A program made the position numbers and the translations under genes. This document shows, piece after piece, positions 11,648 to 23,234 of a stretch of 64,000 nt of DNA. A model generated the notes under the pieces. That model saw nothing but the letters and a program-made list of their open reading frames with translations, had not been told where the DNA came from and searched no databases. Source of the stretch: Bemisia tabaci (taxonomy: Eukaryota; Arthropoda; Insecta; Hemiptera; Aleyrodidae); the NCBI RefSeq assembly GCF_918797505.1, contig NC_092800.1, positions 29,626,263 through 29,690,262 on the forward strand. The letters are read 5' to 3'. Numbering within the stretch: position 1 is the first letter of the stretch; every line of letters starts with the position of its first letter.

Positions 11648-12248
11648 GGAAACGACGGGTTGTGAATGAAATTACTTCCGTCAAAGGAACGAAGCGTAAT
11701 TAACGTCATTATCCGGCTACCCACCCCCACCCGCGCCCAATCCCCAAAATTCACTACTTTGTTTCGCGTTTTACTCCAATTTCCCTGCCCTCGCATCCCC
11801 CTTCAACCCCTTCGCTTGGACTTCAAACTTCATCCTCACATATGTGCTCCGCACAATTTCAACTGCGGAGAGAGGTGCACGGAAACGGAGATGGGACGGG
11901 AGGGATAGGGGGTAAAGGGGGGGGGGGGTTAGCGGATCAAGTGAGCAAATTAAACTCTTAAACTCAGTTACCACGTGCAGCTTCATTTATCTTTTTCAGT
12001 TTTCGGAGAAAACAGGCCCCGCCCATTACTACCTGTTAGAAGCTAAGGCTGTTTCTTTGGAAATAAAAATTAGGAGAAGCTGAATTGGACTTCATTTTGC
12101 AGTAACGAACCAGTATTTCAAACTCATCCGTAAAAGCACTTATCGATGTGCATACCACATCGGTGGTACGTACGTTGTTTCTGTGATAAGCTGAAAATGG
12201 TATTTCCTTACTGCAAAATAAAGTAAAATTGGCGTTAATCTGGACTTC
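11648..12248. other. Unassigned stretch with purine and G runs
   Basis: Includes a G-rich run at about 11915-11931. Two overlapping open frames on opposite strands (11666-11986) are probably chance. No gene or repeat end recognised. Confidence 0.35.
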
Positions 12249-12618
12249 TGCCCAAGTAGCAGAGGTTGCAACAATGCAACAACTTGCAACAAAATCGTTT
12301 GATTCTTGCAACTAATAGATTGATGTGCAGATTCCCTACTCTCTCCCCCGAAGGAGCTATCAAAGTTGGAACTAGTTGCAATTAAGTTGAAACATGTTTC
12401 AACTTCAAAGTATTGCTGGTTACCTATCTTTAGATTTTAAACAACTTTGGTGCAGCAATGTTGCAATCTCAGCAGGTTGCAACTTTGTCTTCCGATCAGA
12501 TCGCCGAAAATCGGCACTTATCGACCAAAAGTTGACCGAAAGTTACAACTTTGTTGCAACTAATACAAACACTGTTTCAACTTTTCTCAACTTTTACATT
12601 AAAAATGCTACTTGGGTG
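12249..12618. mobile_element. TIR element rich in GTTGCAAC words
   Basis: The ends are short inverted repeats: cccaagtagca near 12251 and tgctacttgggtg ending 12618. The about 350-bp interior repeats gttgcaac, ttgcaac and gttgaaac words on both strands, in the same way that family G repeats ttacc. No clean target duplication. A single copy in this window. Confidence 0.55.
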
Positions 12619-12779
12619 TAAGAATGCGCAAATTAATTCTGAACCGCGCTTTCATTTAGGAGGTATACTACACAATATCCAGCTGTGTGCAGACATGGAG
12701 GCTGCGTTTGTGAATAATGAAACTTAAGGGTGGAAGTTTTAGAAAGTTTTATACAAATTGGAGAAGTCTCCAATATGAA

Positions 12780-12991
12780 CACTCAAAAAAAAAACTACGG
12801 CCCTGTGACCCGGTTGCTCTGGACACTGGTGATCCCGGCGTTAACGCGCTGTGCGCCAGCTAGTACTGGACCCAGCGGCCGGTGTCCCGTGGACCCCGCG
12901 CGGCCTTCATGGCCGTAAGACCGGTTAGGAGCCGAGCGTAAGTTACGGGTTTCAGGATCGGAGCCAACCGCTTCCACGGCCGTTGGCAGTG
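12780..12991. mobile_element. CAC-N-G element, GC-rich F-like copy
   Basis: Starts cactcaaaaaaaaaactacg then gcc, and ends cggccgttggcagtg. The interior is strongly GC-rich (ctggacccagcggccgg, cccgcgcggccttcatggcc). Flanks aa and ag differ at one base, so the target duplication is uncertain. The ORFs on both strands here are GC artefacts. Confidence 0.6.
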
Positions 12992-13204
12992 AGGTGAGAT
13001 TCAGTTTTCGGAAAATGGCGTCACCATCAGATTAAAATTGAGACGGCTACGTGTATATTCGCAGAAAATTATAATATTTTACGTCAATGTTATTCAGTGC
13101 GTGAATTTAAAGTTGCCGCCAGCCTTGAACATTTTCGGGAGCGATCGCAGCCACCACTCAGCGTTGTTTATTGAGGTTAGAATCTAGTAAATTGCTTGTC
13201 ATTG

Positions 13205-13758
13205 TTGGTCATATTGCAAATTTACAAATCTATCATTAAACCAGTCTGGACGTATGGCTGTCAACTATGGGGAACCGCCTCTCGAACAAACGTTAAAAAA
13301 ATTCAGACACTGCAGAACAAAATCCTCCGACGAATCTCAGGGATGCCCTGGTATGTTCGTAATGACTCAATACATCGTGATGCTAATATGCCTTATGTAG
13401 CTGAAGTTATTAAAGTCATGCATCGAAAATATGTAAACAAACTTCATGTGCACCCAAATCACCTCGCTGTCGGACTTCTCGATAATAGTCAAATGCCTAG
13501 ACGATTGGCACGCACCCACGTTCTCGACATCGGTATGGACAGTAGTAGTACTGACGTGGAATAAGTGAACAAACATTCAAATTACTCGGTAAAACTTTAT
13601 TGTCAGTGACCAGTGAATTGAACTTCAATACTTTCTAAACTGTGTTTTTGTTTTGGGTAACCTCAATGGAGGAGCTCCCACCAAACGCGACCTCTAGCGA
13701 ACAAAATTGGTAAAAACTTTCGGGTAGATTCCAATTCCTAACCAACAAAAAAAAAAAA
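13205..13758 (+). pseudogene. 5'-truncated Jockey-like LINE: C-terminal end of the reverse-transcriptase protein
   Basis: The frame ending at 13564 has the hallmarks of the end of Jockey-clade ORF2 proteins: a Tyr-Lys-Ser-Ile-Ile-Lys-Pro-Val-Trp-Thr-Tyr-Gly-Cys-Gln-Leu-Trp-Gly block, then an Ile-Gln-x-Leu-Gln-Asn-Lys-x-Leu-Arg block, then a Trp-Tyr-Val-Arg-Asn segment and a His-Pro-Asn-x-Leu-Ala tail. This region lies after the RT catalytic core, which is absent, so the copy is dead on arrival. About 180 bp of 3' sequence follows to an A-run at 13746-13758. The word tcattg occurs just before the start (13199-13204) and right after the A-run, which may be the target duplication. The true left edge is uncertain by a few bases. 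Confidence 0.85.
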
Positions 13759-15012
13759 ATCATTGCTCATTACGTGTGTTCGTTTTTCGTTTAATTTTGG
13801 AGGTTTTCGATATATTTTCTTGATTCTGTGCGGTGCACGATTGATTCTAAAGTTCTGTGTGATAACGCTTGTCAAATACTTTCGGAAATGCGACGAGAGT
13901 TAAGTGAAAATTGTCAGTTTTACCTACACACTGAGCTCATATCCTCTCCTCCTGTAAGTTCGTTTGCAATTCACTTATTTTCCCCCTACTAAGGGAAAGA
14001 ACTTAAATCCAAGAAAAGCAATCAATTACCTGCCACGCATCTTCCCACAGAGTAAATTACCGCCACACTAAAATACTGATAATGTAGACACAAGAATGTC
14101 TATTTACCGATTGCAACTTCATTGTGCCACCTTTGCTTGCTCATAAGATTGGGTTGATTTTTTATTCCATTTCAATCTAATCTCTGGCTTATACTTAAAT
14201 GTTTTCAATTGAGAGTAGGTAGTATTTCACTCTCCGACATCCAACACCTCCCTTCTCTGTTGCCAAAATAGCTGTCCGCCAGCGGAAGCTATAAGCCAAT
14301 CTTGCCTGCGTTGATTATCCGATAAGAGCCAGTGCAAACATTGTTGCTGTGAATATCTCTCTGATTCCATATCCCAATTCTAGGGAGCTCAGTGTACTGT
14401 AATAGTGGTAAAATTTTGTGTGAATCGCGCTTCAGTTTGCTGAAGGGAAGATCTACAATTTTAACAAGTGTGACAATTTTCGGTGGTATATTTCTTCGCT
14501 AATATTTTGTGGAAATTGTATCCGGTAGTTATTGCGGAGAGTTATATCTTGAAGTTTTGTCAACTTTTACTACTGAATTTACACTTTGAAATATTCTCAA
14601 CCTCATTTTCAAGATTCTGAAGCTTTTCTAGTCGTAAGGAGTAAAAATCTGTAAGTACCTAGACCTACGCCTGTGCTTTTCCTTTGTTAATCATTTGGGT
14701 GATTTCCTACTTTGCATTCGTATTTTTTATTGAGGGATGAACCAGGTTTTGTTTTTGACAAATGCTGAATTCTCATTGAGTGAAAGTAATTACATTTATT
14801 GAGAACGGGCTGCCAAGTGATAAAAATGATTTTTCAATTTACATTTTTCGCTGCAATGAGTTTTAGCAATTTATCATACCTTGGACAGTCTGTTCTACAT
14901 TTAAAATAGGTAGCATGAATTTTTGATCTATCTACATTTGTTCCTTCCAGTGCTTCCCCAGTGCTTTATTTATTTCTACGAAGGCTTGCAACATTAAAGT
15001 TAGGTTTTTGAA
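13759..15012. other. Unassigned AT-rich stretch
   Basis: About 1.25 kb without long open frames, TIRs or RNA genes that I can recognise. It could be intronic or old degraded repeat. Confidence 0.4.
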
Positions 15013-15275
15013 AATTTCTCTTGATATCTCTACACGATGAATAAGCTAACATTCATATGCTGATTTTCTTTCTCAATAAGCATCATCTCTTCTCTAAGAT
15101 TCATCTCTTTTCTCAAATTGACTTGCTGAACTATCAGCCAAGGAGTTCAAATCTCTCTTGATATCTGAAACATGATCAACAAGCTAACGTTCATATGCTC
15201 TTTTTCTTTCTTAGACATTGAATTATCCATCACTTTCCTGAAACTAAATTGTTATGAACTATCAACAAAGAAATA
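15013..15275 (+). repeat. Local tandem duplication, about 137-bp unit
   Basis: Two diverged direct units. Each begins tctcttgatatct, continues with aagctaac.ttcatatgct and a T/C-rich ttttctttct run, and ends with gaactatca. The offset between units is 137 bp. Not seen elsewhere in the window. Confidence 0.6.
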
Positions 15276-15413
15276 TATACCTATTTTAAAAAGAAGGAAA
15301 GAAAAAAAATCTTGTTCAGAAATTGACACAAGATAATTCACTCAATGTTTAAAACTTTGCTGGAAAGTTTTTCTTTTCTAAGTATGTACTTTAATGGTGA
15401 ATTTTCAGCTGTA

Positions 15414-15680
15414 GTTCCGAAAAAATCCACCACGTCGCGGACAGCGGCGGCGCGCAGAGCTCCGGCCGTCCAGCCCGTAAGTAGCGCCTAGAGCGCAAGC
15501 TGCCTATGCCGCTCGAGGCCGCGACTTACGGTTTTCATGTCCGTAGGACTCCGCATCGTCCCCGCACGTAGCAATCCGGCCGTCAGGCGCGTAGGCGAAC
15601 GGTAGTGCCATATAGCCCATCCAGTCCGTGCTCCAGGTCCGCTGCTTATGGCCTCCACGGCCGGAGCTTTTTTTGATGTG
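15414..15680. mobile_element. GC-rich F-like element
   Basis: A GC-rich block between ttccgaaaaaatccacc on the left and ccacggccggagctttttttgatgtg on the right. The right end matches family F's ccggagttttttt end at 7225-7243. The interior repeats short words such as cccgtaagt, ccggccgtc and gcgtagg. The termini are decayed and no target duplication is clear. Confidence 0.5.
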
Positions 15681-16243
15681 AACGATTTCTCAAATATCTT
15701 TCATCACATATCATTGACACAAAGAAAATTATCATATTCTCTGTGATAGTTTTATGCTCGTGACATAACTTATCCTCGTGGAAAGCTACTCGTGTGGGAA
15801 TATTCAGCAAATTTCATTTTTGAAGACACTGTCATAATCTTATTTTTCCCCTCTCGCGTCATCTTCATCTGGGAAAAAACTAGCGAAAGCTTCCCGAGGG
15901 AGGAGAACGAGGAAATAAATTCCTGCAAACTTAATTTAAGGTAAGTTCCTCGTAGCGTCATTGGACCGAGAATAGCATAATGAAACAACTGCGCGGCACC
16001 TCCCCATTTCTCTGCGAGCAAAAACGGCACTGTGCACTTTGTCGTATTAATCATTCATACACGTTAAATGCATCCGCACAATCTTAGCTCTTCACCGGGA
16101 GTGACTGAATTTGCCAGAGGAAAACGTGAGGCTGCTTCAATGTTGCTATTCATTTCACTAGATACAGGAACAAAAGTTTTCATTGCTGGATTTTTCCCGT
16201 CAGGTGTTTCATTGGGGGATGCTTGACGTGAGAGAAAATTGAG
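15681..16243. other. Unassigned stretch
   Basis: No repeat end or gene recognised. The minus-strand frame 15770-16054 (94 codons) has no recognisable motif. Confidence 0.35.
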
Positions 16244-17770
16244 TGGTACACGGACTTTTGTCCACTGTTTTTACGTCCACAGACTTTTCGTCCACAATTT
16301 TTACGTCCACAGTTCTAAAGCCCACACTATTGTTGAGTCCATTACTTAAACGTCCACTAAGTTAAGTCCACAAATGTAAAGTCCACTAAAATCAAATTCA
16401 AGCGTCATATTTTAGTCCGTGTGTAAAATTATACTGACAATATCGAAATGAGAAAATTAAGAGAGAATGAGGTGTTGTTATCGTAATTCATATTTTAAAT
16501 GAAATGTTAATTTCTTCTTTTGACTCATCTTTTCAAATTGTCTTTGGTAAATACTTGGTTTAATTTCTATCCTTGAAATTCTCCATATAAAATATGCCTT
16601 AAATGTACATTCTTTTTTTTTTAATGAAATTGATTACTTCATTTTAAAAACATTTACATTTTTAAAACGTGGTAAATATTTGTAAAACCTTTTCCTAGCG
16701 ATGGCATCGATATGAATCTCAATGAGCCGTAGTTGTGATGAAAGAAACTATACAAAAATTAATAAAAGAGGAAAAAAACTAAGAAGCACGCAATTTTTCG
16801 TTTTTAACTTATTTGTACATCGACCTCCTTGCGTTAAATACGTCCAATTTTGAGCGTTTAGTTGCGCTTACACCACGCTGCAGCACAGTAAAAGCCCAAA
16901 ACATAAAAGAATAAATTTGAATGCTTTGGAAATCATTAAATTTGACACAGAACCACTATTATATTTATAAAAAACACATTATATTTTCCAGTAGTACATA
17001 TTTCTTTTTCATCAGTTTAAAAGGGAATATTCAATGCAGAGAGTGCAAACATTTCAAAATCATGAGTTGAAAAACGCTGACTCCGCGAGTTTAAATATTA
17101 GAGTCTAACACAGAGCGGAGCGGCGTCTTAGCAGCGCAGAACGCGCTCTGGCGCCTACAAACCTAACGGGATACTTCACGCATTGCGCAACGCGTGAAGT
17201 ATCCTGTTAGGTTTGTAGGCACCTATGCGCGTTTCACGCTGTTTGCCTGCCGCGCAGCAACGCTATAAGCAACTATTTCGCGTCAGAGGCGTTGCACAGT
17301 ATCCTACAAGATTGAAGGCGCATGAAATAACTAGTTAAAGAGAACTTTCAATTTTGACTGCATCTGTTACTGAAAAATGTTTAATTTGGCATTGGAGCGT
17401 TTCCTAGGCTCCCGCTTTGGTTTTCGTCTTATCATATCGATACAGTGTACACATGAACATATGTTTTTATCCGCTCTTAGAGTCTGTTCAAATCTAAATT
17501 TTCGTTTATACTCCTATTTTCAAAATTACCTGTAAAGACGTTAATAGCCTGAGTCACTGAATGTCTCAAAATTATAATAACTAACTAACTAACTAACTAT
17601 TTCATGACTTGATTCATGAATGAAATGTTTTTAAGAATGAAGGTAGTAGTAGTACGAGTATGCATTTATTTTTGAGGTGGTTCCTGTCATTTAAATGAGA
17701 AGGAAAAAATGTGGACATAAATAGCGGTGGACATTTATTTAATAGACGAAAGTTAGGTGAACATAAAGTC
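16244..17770. mobile_element. Element bounded by reiterated GTCCAC words (family V), carrying a B1 copy
   Basis: The left edge (16250-16425) repeats gtccac eight or so times on the plus strand (for example ttttacgtccacagac and ttaaacgtccacta). The right edge (about 17709-17770) carries the complement, gtggac and gtgaac. The ends would therefore be inverted arrays of one hexamer. The interior is AT-rich with a B1 element near 17041-17340 and a short (aact)n run at 17578-17600. The right boundary and overall unity are inferred. Confidence 0.4.
17041..17340 (-). mobile_element. Family B1 element, copy 2, with a strong hairpin
   Basis: The left part (caaaatcatgagttgaaaa then cgctgactccgcga) matches 2848-2880 of B1 copy 1. 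The GC-rich core contains a near-perfect hairpin at 17151-17225. Its arms of about 32 bp start ggcgcctacaaacctaacgg and are closed by a loop of about 8 bases. This puts two core units head to head. Confidence 0.6.
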
Positions 17771-17775
17771 CTGGA

Positions 17776-18186
17776 AGCAACTGAGTTCGTAATAGATCAA
17801 GTTTTTCAATATAGCTTCAATAAGTTCTGAGGCAGCCGTAAAAATAATCTAAATTCGGAGATATTTCTTTGTCAATAGAAAAGACTTAGTAAATTGAATC
17901 ATACTTTTTACTATTTTACGTTTTACTATAATAATTGAATATAGGCACGAAATTTGATAACAGTAATACTTGCCAGAGGTAGCCTAAAAATGTATAATGA
18001 CCAGTGCTAGAAATGTGGTTGATTTGATCTCATAACGTAGCTACTCAGTCGTAAGTTCGTATGTCTATTTTCACTTGAGCTGCAGAAAGCATAGTGTTAT
18101 AGGAGAATAGGGCTCCTAAGGAATTTCAGATATGCCCTCACGTCAGAGGGGTGACAATAATTTGTTACCAGAACAACTTTGCGTAT
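17776..18186. other. Unassigned AT-rich stretch
   Basis: About 410 bp, nothing recognised. Confidence 0.35.
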
Positions 18187-18439
18187 GTTGCCGAGTTAAG
18201 AAAAAATGTCATAATAGCCCTTGTATTTGCAAAATTCCCTTTGATAAAATAAGTATTTTTTAGGAAATTATTGGATATAATTTTTCCAGTTTTACCGATA
18301 ATTTTATTTTTAATTATTTCTTAAGTATCTGAAAAGTTCGAGGCAAAATTACATAGCTTTCCTCAAAGATAAATATTTAATTTTGGAAAATTTGACGATG
18401 TCTAGAGGTGTCTACCACGTTTTTCCTTAGCACGGCAGT
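18187..18439. mobile_element. Family A TIR element, copy 4 (degraded)
   Basis: The right end is well preserved (cacgtttttccttagcacgg then cag). The left end is decayed (ttgccgagttaagaaaaaatg). The right subterminal gacgatgtctagaggtgtc corresponds to the family's ggcaacgtctgaaggc block. Confidence 0.65.
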
Positions 18440-19902
18440 TTCGCTTAATCCATTTCTCTGTTGGTCCTTGCGTTCAAAGTTGGCAGATGAATCTTCAAAA
18501 GTGATGCAAAAAATTCAGTATGAAACTGAATGCTCACTGAATGAGAATTAAGCTCATTTAGGCACCCTTTTTCCTCGGAGACATATGTTTCAAACTCAGC
18601 TAAGCTATAAAGTTACAAAACGGGTCGTGTAATTCAAGAAGAATGAAGCCACGAAACAAGGGTATAGGCAAAGGCTCATTAGAGAGGCGTTTTATTGGCA
18701 ACTAACAAGATTCTGCTGAAGAACTTATACGCGTAAGAATCTGCCAGCATATCACTAACAGTATGCAGTCTTTTCACGTGTAAGCTAAAGCTTAGCAATT
18801 AGTGTAAAGTATAACAACTTGTTAAACACTTCCCACATTTGAAGATTTAGTTACAGCTCATTCAATTAAAAATACGAATGCTGAAACATCAGCTCAACGG
18901 ATTCATTTAGAATCTGCTTAACTGCGTTTCACGTTGCCTATAAATGCCCTCGTTTTTTCTCTTTTATTTCTTTTTCTTTCCTTTTAAGATAAGAGAACAT
19001 TTAACACCTTGAAAATTTTCAATGAAATCCACCTAGATTGGAGACAATATATTCACAAACATTCCAATGCCGTTTTCTTCTTTCGTAACAAAAAAATGAA
19101 ACAGCATGGTAAAGTATATGAGCGATTCATAATGTAGGTACTTTAATTTTATAACCGTCCAATGGATTTTTTGAGCCCAGCATAGGATCTCGTTTTGAAG
19201 ATTTGAGATTATTGATCAATAAAAAGAGAAAGAAGTTCTAAAAAACATTTTCTCGAAAAAAAATTAGCGTTTTTTTAAAAATTCGGTGGCCTTTTTGGTC
19301 AAGTTGCCTGCATCTGAGACGGAGTGGTAGCGCTTTTCCGTCGCATCTTCCTACATGGGACTTCTCGACGAAATTTTTCCGCTTGCCCTCCACAATTATT
19401 GCAACCATGACCATTCTGTAACATCCGCGGTAATTGACAATGACCATCGATAGAACGATCCTACGAACCATAAGCTCTATCTCCCGCGAGGTAATAAAAC
19501 TTGAGATCATAATTAAGAACTCAACATCCGAGAGAGCAAACCAAATGAACCGGATTTATTGGCACCGATTGATGACTGATGATACGAGTCCCTCACCACC
19601 CACCGGCCACACACCAACCTTATAAATAAAGGAATTTCAGCTGCCAAGAGAGCTGGAGTTTTGTTTATTATACAATGGCATAGTTGCCACCACTCAAGTA
19701 AAAGCAATTTTCGCCTGATCAAAATGCTAATTTTGAAAGAAGACATCTATGAAGAAACCAGAGAGGAAAGACCAAAATATTTTGTTCCTAGCCGTACTGA
19801 GGTTTATTTATTTGTATGGTGATGAATCCTTGCTTTCTGGAGCTCATAAGGAAATCGATATACGCACCTTTATGTCAGAGGAGCGACGATATGAGGAGAA
19901 TG
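18440..19902. other. Unassigned stretch
   Basis: About 1.46 kb. Short frames on both strands at 19238-19940 overlap each other and carry no recognisable domains. No repeat ends seen. Confidence 0.35.
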
Positions 19903-20409
19903 AATGGAGATGTTGCATGTGTGAGGGATTTGCGATTTGACCATTGATTCTTATATAAAAGTTCGCGAGAAACACGATGGTGCCACTGGTTTTCTCTGAA
20001 ATCATCTCCCAAGCTCAAAAAAAGCTCTCAAAGTGAGGCCAAAATGGAGGGGATATCTAACCCTACCCTGAGAGTCCACCTCTACATCAAAACAAACTCT
20101 CCATGCAAAGATAGGGAGCAAATACATTAGCAGTGATGCCGTGTTTTCAGTTTTAGAGTCCCCGAATAAAGTGGCAGCCCTGTCAATATATTTGCTCCCT
20201 ATCTTTGCATGGAGAGTTTGTCTTGGTGTAGAGGTGGACTCTGAGGATAGCGTGGGTTATCCCCTCCATTTTGGCCTCACCTTTAGAGCTTCTTTTGAGC
20301 TTGAGAGTTGATTTCAGAGAAAACCAGTGGCACCATCGAGGTCTCGCAAACTTTTACATGAGAATCAATTGTCCAATCGCAAATCCCTCACACGTGCAAC
20401 ATCTTCATT
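19903..20409. mobile_element. Family H long palindrome, copy 2
   Basis: A 507-bp copy of the palindrome at 8131-8641 with the same ends (aatggagatgttgcatgtg) and the same arm order and centre. The few differences between copies are scattered substitutions. The left-adjacent sequence is unrelated to that at copy 1, which places both borders at the palindrome ends. Confidence 0.9.
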
Positions 20410-21001
20410 ACCGACATGTCTGTGCTCTCCCTCACAAAAAGACGTCTCAACATTCATCACAGTTGGCAACTAAGCTCAGGATGCAGTTCTGCGTCAGGAA
20501 ACGCAATCAGCGCATAAACGCGTGATCTTGAAATTTATTGATTCGATGCAATTCAAAATTAAGCCCTTTCCATGTCATGGCGAAGACGGATAGTCTATTT
20601 ATTGGCTCGACCTATTTCAGGAGGCTCGAAAAATCGAAGAGACACTCTAATGGCAGCTGAGCATGGTCACCGCGGGAGGCGCCACCGGAACGCGAGGTGG
20701 AAACTAGACTCGTTCTCAGGGAGAGGGGGAGGGGGAGGAGAGAGAGGGGGAGAGAGGAGAGTGGGAGATGAGCGGAAGATCTGAAGTGCAATGAATCGGG
20801 CTATTGCATCTTGAGGATTAGCGCAATAGCTCATGAGCTCTGCTCTGACAGGTGTGATTAATTCTAAGCTACCGATGAAGATATCACTCGCCGCTGAAAA
20901 AAAAAAAAAATCTGAAGCCGTCTGCACACGATTGGAATGGGACATTTAAAATTTACAAACGATGCGATTGTTGACAGTTACTTCTTTCTTTTAAAAAGGA
21001 C
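20410..21001. other. Unassigned stretch with a homopurine tract
   Basis: Contains a nearly pure purine run (g/a) at about 20717-20767 and an A-run at about 20896-20909. No gene recognised. Confidence 0.45.
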
Positions 21002-21239
21002 AATTGAGGAGCTTTCCGGAAAAAGGGCACACAGCAAGAAATAGCGTTTGATAAAAATGCATTTTAAGTTTCATTCATTAATTTCTGGCCACTGATCGTA
21101 CATTTGAGCGCAGCTTGGACTCCCGATTTTGAACGAAAGTCACTGTTAGTGGCCATAGAGTAATGATCAAAACTTCTAATGCATTTCTCTAAAACGCAAT
21201 TTTTTGCTATGTGCCCTTTTTCCCGAAAGCTCCTCAATT
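21002..21239. mobile_element. Foldback element with AATTGAGGAGCTTTC ends
   Basis: A 238-bp inverted repeat. The left arm aattgaggagctttccgg, aaaaagggcacac, agcaagaaat pairs with the right arm ending aaagctcctcaatt. Arms are about 65 bp with a spacer of about 110 bp. A single copy here. Confidence 0.75.
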
Positions 21240-21478
21240 TCATCGCTCGTAAATTATCCTTTAATTTGTAGAATGTTACTGGCTGCAGGGAACGGGACTA
21301 TGGAAAAGTTGGTGGGTACCTTGGTTGGGAAAATTGAAAGGGGTATGCTACGAGTATTTTGGGACCAAAAATGCTCACAAATGTTCCACTAAATCGAAGA
21401 AATGATGGTTTAAGAGTTACTATCCTTTTTTTGGGAAAACATAAAAATAAAATATAAAATAGTATAGCTTTAAGAGAG

Positions 21479-21680
21479 CACTGGGAAAAAGGTCTCTTGA
21501 ATCCAGAGTCCAGACTCTTTGTTTAAATCGAAGTTTTGCTTGAATCGAGGGCCAAGCATTTCAGTCCGAGCGGATTTCCTTTTGATTAATACAAGAAAAA
21601 ATCCAATTTAATCAAGAGTAATTTTTTTTGTCAAATTTTTAAGAGTCTGGAGTCTAGATCCAAGAGACTTTATTCCAGTT
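21479..21680. mobile_element. CAC-N-G element, family D copy 1
   Basis: Starts cactgggaaaaaggtctctt and ends ccaagagactttattccagtt. It is flanked by ag (21477-21478) and ag (21681-21682). Inner arms carry gagtccagactctt and its complement. The centre carries gattaatc-type words and the gagcggatttccttttgatt block shared with 36541-36766 and 44848-45006. No coding content. Confidence 0.8.
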
Positions 21681-22064
21681 AGAGCAATTAACAATCATCT
21701 GTCATTTCCAAGGCACTAAATATCCTGATTGTAATGCAATTCCGCACCCTCTACTGCCCTCAATATCCCGCCCCTAAAAAATTAAACCACTCGCAATGTT
21801 TAAACTCACTTTTTGATGCCTTAAAATTGGATTTTAGTTGTGAATTTTTCACAGAATATACTTTCAAACTAGTTTTAGTTGAGTTCATAAATATCTCAAT
21901 TTCGTCAAAAAACTGCACTAATGCGCCTTGTCCTCCACGCCCCTCAATTGAGATACTCGATTTTGTAATTTCATCATCGAAATACCTTCGCTAAAGATGT
22001 AACCAACATGACTTTTGCAACTATTGTGGGGTGGATTACACCCCTTCATCGGGTCGTTAATTAT
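21681..22064. other. Unassigned AT-rich stretch
   Basis: About 380 bp with an 86-codon plus frame (21734-21994) of no recognised family. Confidence 0.35.
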
Positions 22065-22195
22065 GGTTCAGTTACACAATCAAATTGAGCCATCAAATTG
22101 GGCCTCTCATCGGTCGCATCGCATCCGCACCTCAGGTCTTTTTCCACCAATCAGAGCTTCAGTTTGATGGCTCAATTTGATCGTGTAACTGAACC
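22065..22195. repeat. Short TIR element, ggttcagttacac ends
   Basis: A 131-bp inverted repeat. The left ggttcagttacacaatcaaa then ttgagccatcaa pairs with the right ttgatggctcaatttgatcg then tgtaactgaacc. The spacer is about 60 bp. Likely a small MITE. Confidence 0.75.
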
Positions 22196-22881
22196 CTCAG
22201 CAAAATACCTACTCCTTTTTTTCTCGCGCATGTAACTAATAAAAAACAACTAACTGACTTCAAAATGGGTCCCACCTTAGTATCGCTTTAAATGTTCAAT
22301 TAAATGCAAACTCGGGAGAAATAAAGCCACTCCCAAGCAGCTTGAAACTCGAGCGCAGTCAGATACTAATAGCCGATTCCGAAGAAAAGTTAAAAACAAA
22401 CCCGGATTGTGCGGCAACTTTCAGTAAACGCTCATGAATTCGTAAACGGAATAAAAGATGCAAGGAAGCAATTACACCGTTGCCGAACTCATCAAGTAAT
22501 CAAAACAACCACACCATCAGCGTCATCGCGATCCCGGAGACTTCGCAACGGGGCGTAAGTTTGTGACTGCAAATCCGCGAGCAATTAACAAGTTCGCCTG
22601 CTCCAAAAATCAACAGACTTATCGAATTCTCAAGTTTGAGGGCATTAACGCGTTGCTAGATTGAATCGGAAACTCGCCTTGCTTAACGCTCGTTCGCCGG
22701 ATTTCCAGCGATTTGCGCGCTGAGGGCATCAGCAACAATTGTTGCTACAAATGACGAAAAGCTCGCGAGCGTAACGAACATTTGAATTCGATGCGTTAAT
22801 GACGATATCAAAGCTGCATTTGGCGGTGATGAATAGACCTCCACTTTGTCGACGCCGGGTAATTGCTCGCAATAGCGTAGT
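22196..22881. other. Unassigned stretch
   Basis: Overlapped by a 144-codon minus frame (22683-23117) that continues through repeat K, so I read it as chance. Nothing else recognised. Confidence 0.35.
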
Positions 22882-23032
22882 GTGCTCGCGATGAATCGAT
22901 GGATTCGCCATTTGAACATATGGTAAAGTATCGATTGTAATGGCGATCGCAACAAGCACCTCGATAATCGATTCTTTATCATAGCTTCAAATGGGGATGT
23001 ATGGATAGTCGATGATTCACGTTTCGCAACAT
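22882..23032 (+). repeat. Family K palindromic TATCGAT repeat, copy 2
   Basis: Contains gatcgcaacaagcacctcga then taatcgattctttatcatag and cttcaaatggggat, in the same order as copy 1. The left part (catttgaacatatggtaaag then tatcgatt) is the inverted counterpart. The unit centre is around 22940-22955. Confidence 0.7.
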
Positions 23033-23234
23033 CGGGAAGGAGACTTGCTAACGAAGGAACGATGTGAGAAACTCCTTTACAGCCAATTTGTAGCATCTGA
23101 AGTTGAGAGATGTGCACATTGGTGGCAAAGGTCTGAGAATGCTCATCTTTATCGCAACGTTTCGGAATCTCTGAGGTTTAAGTGTTTTGAATGAAATTAA
23201 CCTTAAAATGTCTTCAAAATTGTCTGTGAATATA

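Noticed and set aside
22683..23117. 144-codon minus-strand open frame
   Set aside because: It runs straight through repeat K, whose other copies do not keep the frame, so it is incidental.
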